Source: Dissulfuribacter thermophilus (GTDB lineage: Bacteria; Desulfobacterota; Dissulfuribacteria; Dissulfuribacterales; Dissulfuribacteraceae). From it: a stretch of DNA of 64,000 nucleotides. Below, piece after piece: positions 54,448 to 64,000 of this stretch (positions are counted from its first letter, which is position 1; each line of letters begins with the position of its first letter). The position numbers and the translations under genes are program-made. The DNA lies in NCBI RefSeq assembly GCF_001687335.1, contig NZ_MAGO01000003.1, positions 1 through 64,000 on the forward strand. The letters run 5' to 3'. The notes under the pieces were generated by a model. The model saw only the letters and a program-made list of their open reading frames with translations. It searched no databases and was not told where the DNA came from.

Positions 54448-55642
54448 CCCGTAAAAATCTCCTCTTGCCTAGCTTGATAACGGATTCAGGCGCGTCAAAG
54501 ACGACCTCTTCACTGGTTACTCTTTCGCCATCTATTTTTAAAGCACCTTGTTTTATTAAACGCCTTGCTTCTGAGGTGCTTTGGGCAAGGCCATTATCCT
54601 TTAAAAATGTAGGAAGATATATCTTTTCCCCAGCAATTATCTTCACTGCAGGTATATCGTCTGGTACCTTTTTTTTGGAAAAGGTTTCGATAAAGGCCTC
54701 CTTAGCATTGCTGGCCTCATTTTTCCCGTGAAATCTCTCAACAATTTCAAAAGCCAACTCCATCTTTACGTCTCTGGGATTTACACTGCCGTTTTCTATC
54801 TTTGTTTTAAACTCCTCTATCTCCTCTAAGGATTTTCTACTCAAGAGTTCAAAATATCTAAACATTAGATCATCAGAAATGGACATCAACTTTCCGAACA
54901 TGTCTTTGGCCGGTTCAGTAATACCTACGTAATTGCCCAGGGATTTACTCATCTTATTTACGCCATCGAGACCCTCCAAAAGAGGCATCGTTATCACCAC
55001 TTGGGGCTCTTGGCCATATTCTCGCTGAAGATCCCTTCCTACGAGGAGATTAAACTTTTGGTCTGTACCTCCCAACTCAACGTCAGCCTTGAGTGCTACA
55101 GAGTCATAGCCCTGTATCAATGGATAGATAAATTCATGAATTGCGATTGGACGTCCGTCGTGAAAGCGTTTCTTAAAATCATCTCTCTCGAGCATTCTCG
55201 CAACCGTATGTTTGGCTGCTAAACGAATTAAATCTATGGCCTTTAACTCATTCATCCAGGAACTGTTAAAGCAAACCTTGGTCTTTTCTGGGTCTAGTAT
55301 CTTAAATATTTGTTCTTTATAGGTCTTTGCGTTTTCTTGGACCTCTTCGGGGGTAAGGGCAGGGCGCGTTTCATTCTTTCCAGTAGGATCGCCAATTAGC
55401 CCTGTAAAGTCTCCTATCAAAAAATAAATTTCGTGCCCAAGATCCTGAAAATGCTTTAATTTTTGAATCAACACCGTATGGCCTAAATGTAGGTCAGGTG
55501 CAGTAGGATCAAATCCGGCTTTGACCCTAAGGCCCCTTCCTTCTTTATGGGCCTTTTTCAATTTTTCTACCAGTTCGTTTTCATCAATAATCTCAACTGC
55601 ACCTCTACGAATCAGCTCAAGTTGTCTTTGTATGTCGTCCAT
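54425..55642 (-). CDS. tyrS: Tyrosyl-tRNA synthetase
   Basis: TyrS charges tRNA-Tyr. The class I motifs are [14 protein letters not shown] (HIGH) and NKMSKSLGN (KMSKS). A C-terminal S4 RNA-binding domain follows ([20 protein letters not shown]). At 405 residues with the KMSKS spelling it is of the TyrZ type. It lies downstream of rny on the same strand. Confidence 0.96.
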   Translation of the reverse strand: MDDIQRQLELIRRGAVEIIDENELVEKLKKAHKEGRGLRVKAGFDPTAPDLHLGHTVLIQKLKHFQDLGHEIYFLIGDFTGLIGDPTGKNETRPALTPEEVQENAKTYKEQIFKILDPEKTKVCFNSSWMNELKAIDLIRLAAKHTVARMLERDDFKKRFHDGRPIAIHEFIYPLIQGYDSVALKADVELGGTDQKFNLLVGRDLQREYGQEPQVVITMPLLEGLDGVNKMSKSLGNYVGITEPAKDMFGKLMSISDDLMFRYFELLSRKSLEEIEEFKTKIENGSVNPRDVKMELAFEIVERFHGKNEASNAKEAFIETFSKKKVPDDIPAVKIIAGEKIYLPTFLKDNGLAQSTSEARRLIKQGALKIDGERVTSEEVVFDAPESVIKLGKRRFLRVINDTAP

Positions 55643-55720
55643 TTATGCCCCCTACTTGTAACTAATCACGGAGTAAAGCACAGTCTATATTCTGTCACTC
55701 CTCAAACTGTCAATACGAGC

Positions 55721-57283
55721 CTATTTTGCGTACTCCACAGCTCTTGTCTCTCTAATTACAGTCACTTTAATCTGGCCAGGATAACTTAACTCACTTTCAA
55801 TCTTTTTGGCAACTTCACGGCTAAGCAGTAGTGCCTCTTCATCCGACACCTTGGTACTTTCAACAAGTATCCTGATTTCACGACCTGCCTGTATGGCGTA
55901 TGATTTTTGTACCCCAGGAAAGGATTTTGCAATATTTTCCAAATCCTGCAAGCGTTTCACATAAGTTTCAAGCATCTCTTTTCTTGCCCCAGGACGCGCT
56001 CCTGAAAGGGCGTCAGCAGCCTGGACCAGTACTGCAATCTCCGTCTCAGGCTTTACATCTTCGTGATGAGCTGCTATGGCGTGAATTACATCTTCGCTTT
56101 CTCCATATTTTCTAGCAATATCTGCTCCAATTATTGCGTGAGGGCCCTCAATTTCATGGTCAACAGCCTTACCTATATCATGGAGTAGTCCTGCACGCTT
56201 TGCCTTCTTCTCATCAAGTCCTAGTTCCGCCGCCATAATTCCAGCTAAGAACGCTACTTCAACAGAGTGCTGAAGCACGTTTTGTGCAAAACTGGTCCTA
56301 TATTTTAATTTTCCCAACAACTTCACTAACTCTGGATGTATACCATAGACACCCACATCAAATGTCGCCTGCTCGCCTGCCTCTCTTATGGTTACATCCA
56401 ACTCTTTTTCTACCTTTTGGACTACCTCTTCTATCCTAGCTGGATGAATCCTGCCGTCTGCCACTAAACGCTCTAAGGCAATACGAGCGACTTCTCGCCT
56501 TATTGGATTAAAGCCTGAAAGGAGTACAGCCTCTGGTGTGTCATCAATGATAAGGTCAACACCGGTTGCAGCTTCCAGTGCCCTAATATTCCTACCTTCC
56601 CGACCAATTATTCGGCCCTTCATCTCATCACTGGGCAAAGCTACAACCGAAACAGTCCTCTCTGCCACAAAGTCTCCAGCATACCTAGAAATCGCAAGAG
56701 ATATAATTTCTCGGGCCTTCTTTTCAGCCTGTTCTTTAGTCTCTGATTCGACCTTTTTTAATAGACGGGCGGCATCCTGACGAATATCTGCCTCAACAAG
56801 CTTAAGGAGGTGCTCCTTTGCCTCCTGTTGAGTCATATTGGAAATCTTTTCAAGCTGTGCCTTTTCCTCTTCACGTATTTGTTCAATTTCTTTTTCTCTC
56901 TTTAAAAGCTTTGCCTCAGTGGCCTTGATTTCAGTCTCCTTCTCAAGTATCTCGATCTCTTTTTTATCAATAAGCTCTTGTTTTTTGTCCAGTTGGGCCT
57001 CTTTTTGCTGTAGGCGTCTTTCTAGGGAATTGATCTCCCTTTTCTTTTCCCGAATTTCCTCTTCTGATTCTTTACGAAGACGATAGGCCTCTTCCTTGCC
57101 ATGGACCAAGGCATCTTTTTTAATACGTTCTGCCTCTTCCTTGGCCTTGGCAATGATGAGTTCTGCCTCTTGACGCCTTTTTTCTAGATCGTCTTTGACG
57201 CCTCGTTTACCAATAATAATGCCAATGGCCATTCCAGCGCAGAGGCACAATATACCTATTATGAGACCATAGACAAAATTCAT
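55721..57283 (-). CDS. rny: Ribonuclease Y
   Basis: This is a membrane-anchored endoribonuclease that initiates mRNA decay. An N-terminal transmembrane helix ([20 protein letters not shown]) is followed by a long coiled coil (about residues 30-200), a KH domain ([20 protein letters not shown]) and an HD domain ([15 protein letters not shown]). ATG at 57283 is preferred over a GTG at 57295 because AGGAGG lies too close to the GTG. About 520 residues is standard. It follows 6S RNA, zapA and the ZapB-like gene on the same strand. Confidence 0.96.
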   Translation of the reverse strand: MNFVYGLIIGILCLCAGMAIGIIIGKRGVKDDLEKRRQEAELIIAKAKEEAERIKKDALVHGKEEAYRLRKESEEEIREKKREINSLERRLQQKEAQLDKKQELIDKKEIEILEKETEIKATEAKLLKREKEIEQIREEEKAQLEKISNMTQQEAKEHLLKLVEADIRQDAARLLKKVESETKEQAEKKAREIISLAISRYAGDFVAERTVSVVALPSDEMKGRIIGREGRNIRALEAATGVDLIIDDTPEAVLLSGFNPIRREVARIALERLVADGRIHPARIEEVVQKVEKELDVTIREAGEQATFDVGVYGIHPELVKLLGKLKYRTSFAQNVLQHSVEVAFLAGIMAAELGLDEKKAKRAGLLHDIGKAVDHEIEGPHAIIGADIARKYGESEDVIHAIAAHHEDVKPETEIAVLVQAADALSGARPGARKEMLETYVKRLQDLENIAKSFPGVQKSYAIQAGREIRILVESTKVSDEEALLLSREVAKKIESELSYPGQIKVTVIRETRAVEYAK

Positions 57284-57595
57284 CCCGGGTGTCACCTCCT
57301 AATGATTTCAGGATGGCCACACCCCATACCCACACAGGGCTTAACACTGAGCTCCAGAACGGACCAGGTGGAAATAAAAGTGGCAAATTTTATTTGAAGG
57401 AAAACAATTTAGGTTTGTCTAAATCTTACATCCCACATTGTCTTTTTGAGGTCTGATATATTCAACTACTCCATTTGCCAAAATTCATTTAATGAAAAAC
57501 ACAAAACAAAGTCATATATGGCAACTGGCTAAAATCCTTTTATTTCCAACCCAGTACCGCAATATATATGAACCCAGATGGGGTTATAGCCAAAA

Positions 57596-57776
57596 TACCC
57601 CCGCTTGTGCCGTGTCTACAGGGTTCATTGAACCTGACCTAGTCAGGTGGGCGTCTCATCCGCAAGGCGTCAGACAGGGATGTTTTCCCCGTCATCGGCT
57701 CGCGAAGCGGAGACCCCCTTGTACGGGGTGTTGGCTCAACGAACTTCCTGTTTGATCACGGTCACAGCAGGGGAAG
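57596..57776 (-). ncRNA. ssrS: 6S RNA
   Basis: On the minus strand this ~180-nt sequence folds into a long rod. The closing stem pairs CCCCTGCTGTGACCGTG (57757-57773) with CACGGCACAAGCGGGG (57599 to about 57614). An interior region holds GTTCGTTGAGCC opposite GGTTCAATGAACC, and an apical stem-rich part follows. The 6S RNA binds the sigma70 RNA-polymerase holoenzyme. Its place directly downstream of zapA is the classic ssrS location. Confidence 0.82.
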
Positions 57777-57796
57777 TCCATTTCAAAATCTGCCTC

Positions 57797-57824
57797 ATTA
57801 TAATACATTTACTGGAAAACGCAA
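57797..57824 (-). promoter_or_regulatory. Promoter candidate for 6S RNA
   Basis: On the minus strand TATAAT (57797-57802) with TTGCGT 16 nt upstream (57819-57824). Transcription would start near 57790, slightly before the closing stem. Confidence 0.5.
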
Positions 57825-57840
57825 AATCCTATTGTATATT

Positions 57841-58119
57841 TCAATTACAATATGTGGAAATGTTCTTTAAAAGGGTTTCTATTCGTTCCTCTAGCACTTG
57901 AAGCTCTTTTTGGGCAGAAAAATAGTCCTTTGCAATGGAAAGCACAGTAAGAACAATCTGTTTGTGGGCAGGAAGATTTGAATGAGAGGAAGATACATCC
58001 CTTGCAACCCTTTCAACATAAGACACAAGGTCCTTCAGATCGATATCTTCCTCTTCCCTTTGCGTTAAATAATAACTATGCCCAAAAAACTCTAGCCTTA
58101 CCTTTGGACCATCTTGCAC
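57841..58119 (-). CDS. zapA: Cell division protein ZapA
   Basis: ZapA binds and bundles FtsZ at the division site. The 92-residue protein shows the ZapA head (VRLEFFGHSYYLTQREEEDI) and helical tail (YFSAQKELQVLEERIETLLK). It lies 21 nt after the coiled-coil gene and directly before the 6S RNA. The size is typical. Confidence 0.9.
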   Translation of the reverse strand: MQDGPKVRLEFFGHSYYLTQREEEDIDLKDLVSYVERVARDVSSSHSNLPAHKQIVLTVLSIAKDYFSAQKELQVLEERIETLLKNISTYCN

Positions 58120-58140
58120 TTTAACGCCTTAAGATAACTC

Positions 58141-58506
58141 TTAACCAAAAACAATATTGGATTCCTCTGGAGAAGATTCTGGTTCCTCTGATGAAAATTC
58201 GGACGCATCCTGATTGCCTAAATCATCATCACTACCTGAATCATGCTCACCTTGGTCAACTTCTGCCAGTGGTTTATTGTCATCCTGGTCAATTGAATCT
58301 ATACGATCCAATATTTCCTTTATCTTTTCCCTGGCCAGTTGCTTCTGCAATTCAAGATCGTCAATCCTTTCATTGGCCTGCCTCAGCTCCTCACTGAGCC
58401 TATCGATTTCCTGTTTAAGTTCCATGTTTTCACGTTGCACACTGTCTAAGCGGTCCATTAAGGCCCCGACCTTAGACTCAAGCAATACCATCAGATCCTG
58501 TTCCAT
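58141..58506 (-). CDS. ZapB-like coiled-coil protein
   Basis: This 121-residue protein begins MEQDLMVLLESKVGALMDRL and is a continuous coiled coil to about residue 70, followed by a highly acidic disordered tail (residues about 75-121). ATG at 58506 follows GGGGGA. The longer frame to 58599 has no good site. Its position directly before zapA and its length fit a ZapB/ZapA-partner role, but the sequence is too repetitive for firm assignment. Confidence 0.72.
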   Translation of the reverse strand: MEQDLMVLLESKVGALMDRLDSVQRENMELKQEIDRLSEELRQANERIDDLELQKQLAREKIKEILDRIDSIDQDDNKPLAEVDQGEHDSGSDDDLGNQDASEFSSEEPESSPEESNIVFG

Positions 58507-58644
58507 ATTACTAATCCCCCTTTCAAAAATATCTGGGTCTGTATCTGTGTGTTGGTCTATTATTTCAACCACTACAACCAGCTGGTCAAGCGAACACACT
58601 GGTCACAGGCCAGTACTATTACATCATCGGTCTAACAATATAAA

Positions 58645-59613
58645 CTATAAAACTTTCTTGGAAAACGGGGGTACTAATTCGTGTTTTAAAATTTCACTAT
58701 TCTCTATATAGGAAAATGCGCTTATTTGTGCCCCTTCCCGAATAATTGAATTACCCTTAATTACGGCAAATGGGCCAATTGTGACATCTTTTTCAATCGT
58801 TACATCCAATCCAATGTAAATTGAATCTGGCATAATCATGGTTACTCCATTTTCCATATGTCTTTTTCTCACTCTGTCAAGAAGGACGGATTCAGCAAAG
58901 GCCAAATCATTTCTAGAATTAACGCCGATAGCTTCACTTGGATCATCCAATGGCAACGCATTAACCTTCATCTCAAAATTACGTGCAAGGGTAACTATAT
59001 CAGTGAGGTAAAATTCTTTCTGTTTATTTTTATTTTCGATCATACTCAAAAAATGAAATAATACATTAGAATCAATACAATAGGTGCCAGTATTTATTTC
59101 ATTAATTGCTCTTTGTTCTTGTGTAGCATCTTTTTCCTCCACAATACCCATGACTTCACCGTTACCAGAACGAACAATTCTACCGTAACCAGTTGGATCC
59201 TCAACATAAGCAGATAATACAGTAACCTGATTTCCCTCGCCAATATGATGTGAATAAAGGGATTGGATAGTAGTAGGCCTAAATAACGGCATATCACCGC
59301 ACATAATAAGGCATGGGCCAGAATATTCCCTAAGATTCGGCATGGCACAACTAACAGCATGAGCCGTACCAAGCTGCTCCTCCTGATAGACTATTTGGGG
59401 TGACCACTTTGAGATATGAGGTTCAATCTCTTTTGCTCCGTGCCCAAGTACAACAATAATCCTCTTTATGCCAGCTTGAGACAACACTTCTAACGGATAA
59501 TAAATCAATGGACGATCAAGCAATCTGTGAAGTACCTTGGGTTTGGAAGACCGCATCCTAGTACCTTTTCCTGCAGCTAGGACAATTGCAAAAAAACAGG
59601 AATAGTCGACCAC
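58645..59613 (-). CDS. UDP-GlcNAc pyrophosphorylase domain protein (short GlmU)
   Basis: This 322-residue protein has the GlmU uridyltransferase domain (VLAAGKGTRMRSSKPKVLH, IVYQEEQLGTAHAVSCAMP, CGDMPLF, NEINTGTYC). It has only the first few hexapeptide repeats of the left-handed helix (IGLDVTIEKDVTIGPFAVIK). The acetyltransferase half of full-length GlmU (about 450) is missing, and no continuation is seen downstream. It could make UDP-GlcNAc from GlcNAc-1-P supplied by a separate acetyltransferase, or be a truncated gene. It lies beyond the atp operon terminator. Confidence 0.85.
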   Translation of the reverse strand: MVDYSCFFAIVLAAGKGTRMRSSKPKVLHRLLDRPLIYYPLEVLSQAGIKRIIVVLGHGAKEIEPHISKWSPQIVYQEEQLGTAHAVSCAMPNLREYSGPCLIMCGDMPLFRPTTIQSLYSHHIGEGNQVTVLSAYVEDPTGYGRIVRSGNGEVMGIVEEKDATQEQRAINEINTGTYCIDSNVLFHFLSMIENKNKQKEFYLTDIVTLARNFEMKVNALPLDDPSEAIGVNSRNDLAFAESVLLDRVRKRHMENGVTMIMPDSIYIGLDVTIEKDVTIGPFAVIKGNSIIREGAQISAFSYIENSEILKHELVPPFSKKVL

Positions 59614-59633
59614 TTAGCCCCTCCTAAAATAAA

Positions 59634-59659
59634 AAAGGGCAAGCTTGAGCTTGCCCTTT
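59634..59659 (-). terminator. Terminator of the atp operon
   Basis: AAAGGGCAAGCT (59634-59645) pairs perfectly with 59648-59659, followed on the minus strand by TTTATTTTAGG. The plus-strand side also carries a T-run, so it can act both ways. It lies 19 nt after the atpC stop. Confidence 0.85.
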
Positions 59660-59678
59660 ACTTCTTCTTTTTTTTTAA

Positions 59679-60092
59679 CTAGCTGTGTTGGGCTACCTTC
59701 AATCTCACGAGGGCCCTATGTAATGCGGCCATGGCTCTGGCCTCATCTATTGCAGCTTGCCCTGCAGCTGCCTCCTGCAGCCTCTTTTCTGCTCTTTCCT
59801 TGGCCTTTAGTGCCCTATCTACATCAATTTCATCCGACCTCTCGGCAGCTTCTGCGAGGACTGTCATTTTATTGTTGGATACCTCACAAAAGCCTCCGCT
59901 CACTGCCATACGAATAGTTTGTCCATCATTGGTAATACGCATCTCACCTATCTTCAGAGATGCTAAGAGCGGAGCATGATTCGCCATTACACCGAACTCG
60001 CCGTCTTCACCAGGCGCTGTGGCGAGATCTACCTCTTCGCTAATTACAACCCTTGAAGGTGTTACTACCTCTAGAAGGAGTTTATTTGGCAT
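59679..60092 (-). CDS. atpC: ATP synthase F1 subunit epsilon
   Basis: This is the 137-residue central-stalk subunit that couples rotation and can inhibit hydrolysis. It opens MPNKLLLEVVTPSRVVISEE and has GEDGEFGVMANHAPLL, both typical, then the C-terminal helical hairpin (VDRALKAKERAEKRLQEAAA). It starts 24 nt after atpD and ends the operon. Confidence 0.95.
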   Translation of the reverse strand: MPNKLLLEVVTPSRVVISEEVDLATAPGEDGEFGVMANHAPLLASLKIGEMRITNDGQTIRMAVSGGFCEVSNNKMTVLAEAAERSDEIDVDRALKAKERAEKRLQEAAAGQAAIDEARAMAALHRALVRLKVAQHS

Positions 60093-60116
60093 ATCTCTTA
60101 CCCATTATGTGTATTT

Positions 60117-61529
<1,413 letters not shown>

Positions 61530-61556
61530 TTAAACCTCCCTAATTGTAGGCGTTAA

Positions 61557-62438
61557 TTAGCCCTTAAGAGCCTCTGCACCGCCCACTATATCCATCAATT
61601 CTTTCGTAATTGCAGCCTGGCGGGCTTTATTAAAACTTAATGTGAGTGTATGCAGCATATCCTCACAAGCCCTTGTAGCATTATCCATCGCAGTCATACG
61701 TGCGGCCTGTTCACTTGCAGCTGTTTCAAGCATTGCTGCCATAATCTGGACATTCACATACATTGGCATCAAGTTATTGAGTATCCGTTCAGGTTCAGGT
61801 TCATAAATGTATGTAGGTTTAGGCCCATTGTCCTCAGCCTCCTCTCCCCCAAGGCCTTCCTTGGATATTGGCAGAAGCCGTTTAAACGTAGGCTTTTGAG
61901 TGACTACGTTTATAAATCTGCCATACAACAACTGGACCTGATCTACCTGTTCTTCGAGGAACATATCGATCGCTACCTTACCTATCCTCTTAGCATCCTG
62001 CATCTGAATATATGCCATGCAGTCAATAGCATGAGCGACCACTTCAAATGCAGATTTTCTTAAATAATGAAATCCCTTCTTGCCAATGCATGCAAATTTT
62101 ACTTCCTTTCCCTCTTCGGCCTGTGCTTTTGCAAATTTCTCAGCTGCGTTTATTATATTTGCATTGAATGCCCCGCAGAGCCCCCTGTCAGCAGTCACAA
62201 CGATGGCTAAGACCTTCTTTACTGGCCTTATGGCCATAAGAGGAAAGGAATTGGGATTAACAGAGCCACCTAGGTCGCCAATGACTGCTGCAAATTTCTC
62301 CGCGTATGGCCGAAAATTCTCCATATTCTCTTGGGCGCCGCGGAGCTTGGCAGCAGCCACCATGTTCATTGCCTTGGTGATCTGCTGGGTTTTTTTAATT
62401 CCGTTTATCTTTAGTTTAATATCCTTTAGTGAAGGCAT
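61557..62438 (-). CDS. atpG: ATP synthase F1 subunit gamma
   Basis: This is the rotor shaft. The N-terminal helix (MPSLKDIKLKINGIKKTQQI) and C-terminal helix (FNKARQAAITKELMDIVGGA) are typical. TADRGLCGAFNANI is the conserved core motif. The length of 293 residues is normal. It lies 23 nt after atpA. Confidence 0.95.
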   Translation of the reverse strand: MPSLKDIKLKINGIKKTQQITKAMNMVAAAKLRGAQENMENFRPYAEKFAAVIGDLGGSVNPNSFPLMAIRPVKKVLAIVVTADRGLCGAFNANIINAAEKFAKAQAEEGKEVKFACIGKKGFHYLRKSAFEVVAHAIDCMAYIQMQDAKRIGKVAIDMFLEEQVDQVQLLYGRFINVVTQKPTFKRLLPISKEGLGGEEAEDNGPKPTYIYEPEPERILNNLMPMYVNVQIMAAMLETAASEQAARMTAMDNATRACEDMLHTLTLSFNKARQAAITKELMDIVGGAEALKG

Positions 62439-62461
62439 TGTAGCTGATCTCCGCTAACTAC

Positions 62462-63988
62462 TTACTTTATGTTCCTGTTTGCCTTAAATTGCTGGACGAA
62501 GTTAGAAATAGTTGCATTCATTTTTTTGTCCAGCGCATCATCAATTGCCTGCTTATCTCTCAACTCCTGGAATATGTCTGGCTGATTCTTCTCAATATAA
62601 TCGTACAATTCTCGCTCAAATTCCTGTAGTACTTCAACTGGCAGCTCGTCTAATAGCCCCCTGGTACCAGCATAGATAATAACGACCTGCTTCTCCATTG
62701 GTAATGGCTGATACTGAGGTTGTTTGAGTATCTCAACGAGCCTTTCACCACGTCTGAGCTGCTGCTGTGTAGCCTTATCCAGATCACTACCGAACTGAGC
62801 AAATGCAGCCAATTCCCTGTACTGAGCCAGATCCAAACGAAGAGTACCGGCAACCTGTTTCATTGCCTTAACCTGAGCCGCACCACCGACCCTGGAAACG
62901 GACAGACCGACATTAATTGCAGGGCGGATACCAGCGAAGAATAGGCCCGGTTCAAGATAAACCTGACCGTCTGTAATGGAGATAACGTTTGTTGGAATGT
63001 ATGCAGACACGTCCCCCTGCTGGGTCTCAATAATGGGAAGTGCTGTCAAGCTGCCAGCTCCGAGTTCATCACTTAATTTTGCAGCCCTCTCTAGAAGTCT
63101 TGAGTGGTTATAGAAGATATCGCCAGGATATGCCTCACGTCCTGGTGGACGTCTGAGAAGAAGAGACATTTCCCTGTATGCCACGGCCTGCTTGGAAAGA
63201 TCATCATATATGATTAGGGCATGTTTTCCATTATCCCTAAAATATTCACCCATGGCGCATCCTGCAAATGCACTGAGATACTGCAGAGATGCCGGCTCAC
63301 TAGCACTTGCAGCAACAACAGTTGTGTAATCCATTGCACCATGGCGCCTCAAAGCTTCAACTACCAAGGCGACAGTTGCTTGCTTCTGCCCAATTGCTAC
63401 GTAAATACAGTAAACGCCTGTATTCTTTTGAGCAATAATGGCATCAACGCCGATTGCAGTCTTTCCAATCTGGCGGTCACCGATAATCAATTCACGCTGA
63501 CCTTTTCCAATTGGGGTCATTGAGTCAATAGCCTTGAGACCTGTATAACAGGGCTCATGCACGGGCTTTCTCTCAATAACACCCGGAGCCTTCATCTCAA
63601 TCCTTCGGTACTCGGTTGCTTTAATAGGCCCCTTGCCGTCAATAGGATTCCCAAGAGCATCGACAACACGTCCTAGGAGGGCTTCACCCACAGGCACCTG
63701 GGCAATTTTGCCTGTACGTTTCACGAGATCGCCCTCTTTAATCTGTGTACAATCACCCATGACTGCCACACCTACGTTGTCTTGTTCGAGGTTCAGGGCG
63801 ACACCCATTATTCCGCCTGGGAACTCAAGAAGCTCCATGGCCATGCAGTTTCTAACTCCATAGACACGGGCGATGTTGTCACCGACTGACAACACCGTGC
63901 CAGTTTCGGCAAGGTCTATTTGTTTCTCATAATCCTGGATCTGTTTTTTAATTATGTCACTTATTTCTGCTGCTTTTATCTGTGCCAT
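62462..63988 (-). CDS. atpA: ATP synthase F1 subunit alpha
   Basis: This is the non-catalytic nucleotide-binding F1 subunit. Walker A is GDRQIGKTA near residue 170, [20 protein letters not shown] is the Walker B region, and [20 protein letters not shown] follows. At 508 residues it is complete. The start lies 12 nt from the window edge; atpH and atpF are expected just outside. The F1 genes lie some 10 kb from the Fo a/c genes. Confidence 0.97.
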   Translation of the reverse strand: MAQIKAAEISDIIKKQIQDYEKQIDLAETGTVLSVGDNIARVYGVRNCMAMELLEFPGGIMGVALNLEQDNVGVAVMGDCTQIKEGDLVKRTGKIAQVPVGEALLGRVVDALGNPIDGKGPIKATEYRRIEMKAPGVIERKPVHEPCYTGLKAIDSMTPIGKGQRELIIGDRQIGKTAIGVDAIIAQKNTGVYCIYVAIGQKQATVALVVEALRRHGAMDYTTVVAASASEPASLQYLSAFAGCAMGEYFRDNGKHALIIYDDLSKQAVAYREMSLLLRRPPGREAYPGDIFYNHSRLLERAAKLSDELGAGSLTALPIIETQQGDVSAYIPTNVISITDGQVYLEPGLFFAGIRPAINVGLSVSRVGGAAQVKAMKQVAGTLRLDLAQYRELAAFAQFGSDLDKATQQQLRRGERLVEILKQPQYQPLPMEKQVVIIYAGTRGLLDELPVEVLQEFERELYDYIEKNQPDIFQELRDKQAIDDALDKKMNATISNFVQQFKANRNIK

Positions 63989-64000
63989 TATCCGAGTTCA

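Noticed and set aside
57492-57901. Plus-strand reading frames between rny and zapA
   Set aside because: They are antisense to the 6S RNA and have no protein-like features.
58600-58644. Frameshifted continuation of GlmU
   Set aside because: No hexapeptide-repeat coding is seen in any frame downstream of the stop.

Overview
The window looks like part of the chromosome of a sulfur-metabolising anaerobe of the Desulfobacterota (former Deltaproteobacteria). The support is a dissimilatory-type sulfate adenylyltransferase (sat), a solo NrfD/PsrC-type quinone-interacting membrane subunit, futalosine-route menaquinone genes, a PilM-N-O-P pilus operon, NikR, a selenocysteine tRNA, and an EF-G that resembles the mitochondrial/spdEFG1 type. 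A Dissulfuribacter-like organism would fit, but that is only an inference. Base composition is moderate to low in GC, and almost everything is housekeeping. No phage, CRISPR array, transposase or rRNA operon is visible.

Layout. 0.3-3.8 kb: serA and an orphan hydantoinase-B homologue. 4-7.8 kb: fusA, an unknown P-loop protein and a coupled orphan peptide-ABC ATPase. 8.3-10.4 kb: trxA-trxB-bamD. 10.7-12.1 kb: ihfA, crcB, DUF190. 12.1-17.2 kb: tRNA-fMet, UPF0280, gpsA, gyrA, nikR. 17.4-23.8 kb: pilM-N-O-P, an STN-TPR protein and a secretin. 24-28.8 kb: lepA, lepB, an ftsB-like gene, small unknown genes, DUF1178 and a SlyD-like isomerase. 28.8-33.2 kb: mqnE-mqnC-mqnF-like-mqnA. 33.3-36.7 kb: glnS and gltX. 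37-40.1 kb: sat, a small companion gene and the NrfD-like gene. 40.3-46.2 kb: uvrB, a PilZ protein, tRNA-Sec and a UvrA paralogue. 46.2-49.7 kb: ATP synthase Fo genes with a duplicated atpE-atpZ module. 49.9-57.3 kb: hemL, a membrane polyferredoxin, a beta-CASP hydrolase, tyrS and rny. 57.6-59.6 kb: 6S RNA, zapA, a ZapB-like coiled coil and a short GlmU. 59.7-64 kb: atpA-G-D-C.

The most unusual content is a family of non-coding dispersed elements of about 255 bp. There are five full copies (14.0, 21.9, 25.9, 34.8 and 52.8 kb) and two partial ones (8.1 and 51.6 kb). They have 13-bp terminal inverted repeats, and two copies have perfect 5-bp target duplications. Inside are two long arms that keep pairing although their sequences differ completely between two subfamilies. 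Every copy lying between co-directional genes has the same orientation relative to transcription. This looks like a MITE-type mobile element that is also a conserved structured nucleic acid. One copy supplies the glnS stop codon and another supplies part of a ribosome-binding site.

A second notable structure is the ATP synthase Fo region. An atpB(3' end)-atpE-atpZ segment has been duplicated. The two mature c-subunits are identical, while the flanking atpZ and atpB copies have decayed, which suggests gene conversion.
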